Part shown: piece by piece, positions 22,771 to 23,098 of the stretch
Layout: each line of letters starts with the position of its first letter
Position numbering within the stretch: the stretch's first letter is position 1
Assembly (NCBI RefSeq): GCF_040290245.1
Contig: NZ_PSMQ01000025.1
Span: forward strand, 1-23,098
Length of the DNA stretch: 23,098 bases
From: Thermus_A sp040290245
GTDB taxonomy: Bacteria > Deinococcota > Deinococci > Deinococcales > Thermaceae
Reading direction: 5' to 3'
Program-made: the position numbers and the translations under genes
Notes under the pieces: model-generated
The model's database searches: none
The model's input: only the letters and a program-made list of their open reading frames with translations
Told to the model about the DNA's origin: nothing

Positions 22771-23098
22771 CGAGCTCCATTGTACCCTGTCCCCAGTGCG
22801 GAGCCACCCGTGTTGCTTTGCGAAGCAAACACCGAGAGGAGAGCGGGGGCTACCGCAGACGCAAGCTGCGCACCTTTCGGGGCATCCAGGAAGTCAGAGT
22901 CAAACGGATCCGCTGCGCCCAATACGGGCGCCAGAAACGAGCTTTCTACCCGGTTGCTTCCCGAAGGGAACACCGGGCTGCTTCCCGAAGGGAACACCGG
23001 GCTGCTTCCCGAAGGGAACACCGGGAGGACTGCTCTAGAAGCCGCTGGTACGCGATCTCCATCCAGGAGCACTTCCTCATCCTCGCGCGCAAGCGCGC
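22719..23098 (+). CDS. Transposase-like zinc-ribbon protein, N-terminal part, carrying in-frame palindromic repeats; runs off the window
   Basis: The frame is open from ATG 22719 to the window end (126 full codons). Outside the repeats it reads as an insertion-sequence transposase N-terminus: IVPCPQCGATR, then SGGYRRRKLRTFRGIQEVRV, RIRCAQYGRQKRAFYP and RSRWYAISIQEHFLILARK. This layout (CxxC, basic strands, second metal knuckle, helical region) resembles the zinc ribbons of ISL3-like and related transposases, but the family is not certain. The second knuckle is C66-x-x-Y69, so one expected cysteine is missing. Codons 2-11, 32-39 and 79-102 are repeat units. Without them the protein would start MKPTKDSPSS and stay in frame throughout. 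The left end of the element is probably near 22663; nothing else is recognised in 22663-22694. Confidence 0.6.
   Translation, partial: MLLCPEGANTEKPTKDSPSSIVPCPQCGATRVALRSKHREESGGYRRRKLRTFRGIQEVRVKRIRCAQYGRQKRAFYPVASRREHRAASRREHRAASRREHREDCSRSRWYAISIQEHFLILARKR
22721..22750 (+). repeat. Palindromic unit 1 (30 bp)
   Basis: Starts GCTGCTTTGCCCC, loop GAA, then GGGGCAAACACCGA. The inner stem TTTGCCCC/GGGGCAAA is perfect over 8 bp. Removing exactly these 30 bases joins AT to GAAG and restores ATG AAG CCG as the natural start of the transposase frame. Because it begins inside the start codon, its codon phase differs from the other units. Confidence 0.7.
22812..22835 (+). repeat. Palindromic unit 2 (24 bp)
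   Basis: GTTGCTTTGCGAAGCAAACA followed by CCGA; it encodes VALRSKHR in the transposase frame. The core GCTT-TGCG-AAGC and the outer GTGTT/AACAC pair with one bulged base. It sits between the first zinc knuckle (CPQCGATR) and EESGGYRRR. Confidence 0.7.
22953..23024 (+). repeat. Palindromic units 3-5, tandem array (3 x 24 bp)
   Basis: Three direct copies of a 24-bp unit (core TGCTTCCCGAAGGGAACACC), identical apart from one base in the first copy (GTT instead of GCT). Each contains the stem TTCCC-GAA-GGGAA flanked by CCGG(T)/ACCGG. They encode VASRREHR once and AASRREHR twice. The array separates RAFYP from EDCSRSRWYA. There are no spacers, so it is not a CRISPR. Confidence 0.8.

Noticed and set aside
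22953..23024. CRISPR array
   Set aside because: The 24-bp units are directly adjacent without spacers and lie inside an open reading frame.
22656..23072. 138-codon minus-strand frame with a PVFPSGSS-type repeat, and an 80-codon plus-strand frame with PGCFPKGT repeats
   Set aside because: Both are alternative-frame readings of the 24-bp units. The transposase frame alone has a zinc ribbon and joins across all insertions.

Overview
This 23 kb window looks like a chromosomal segment of a Thermus species. The GC content is high, genes are tightly packed with ATGA-type overlaps, several genes appear to have leaderless promoters (a -10 hexamer 6-7 bp before the start codon), and gene types typical of Thermus are present: a TmrAB-like heterodimeric ABC exporter, a Tat-exported sulfite dehydrogenase with its cytochrome, and an alpha-type glutamine synthetase. 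This assignment rests on recognition, not on a database search.

Left part (1-7458). The minus strand starts with the 5' end of a TrmA/RlmD-type RNA methyltransferase gene that carries a frameshift. Divergent from it is a plus-strand operon: NarL-type response regulator, M20 peptidase, a protein related to the 2-hydroxyacyl-CoA dehydratase activator family, tmrB, tmrA and folC. The genes overlap or are at most 10 bp apart. A near-perfect 16-bp palindrome at the tmrB start codon looks like a TetR-family operator.

Middle part (7426-18580, minus strand). A lipoprotein with a PrcB-type C-terminal domain converges on folC. Behind it lie a peptide ABC importer without ATPases (binding protein and two permeases), a complete branched-chain amino acid importer (binding protein, livH, livM, livG, livF) and glnA. 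Together these suggest uptake of peptides and amino acids beside ammonia assimilation. In both importers a strong hairpin separates the binding protein gene from the permease genes.

Right part (18781-23098). A Tat-type 5'-nucleotidase gene on the plus strand faces a minus-strand sulfite oxidation operon: Mo sulfite dehydrogenase, c-type cytochrome and a minimal MOSC-domain protein. Upstream of that operon is the start of an insertion-sequence transposase gene running off the window.

The most unusual feature is in this transposase gene. It is interrupted at three points by short palindromic repeats (one 30-bp unit, one 24-bp unit, and three 24-bp units in tandem). Every insertion is a multiple of three and leaves the frame open. 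Removing them on paper gives a continuous zinc-ribbon protein with a normal ATG start. This resembles, in principle, the in-frame palindromic elements known from Rickettsia.
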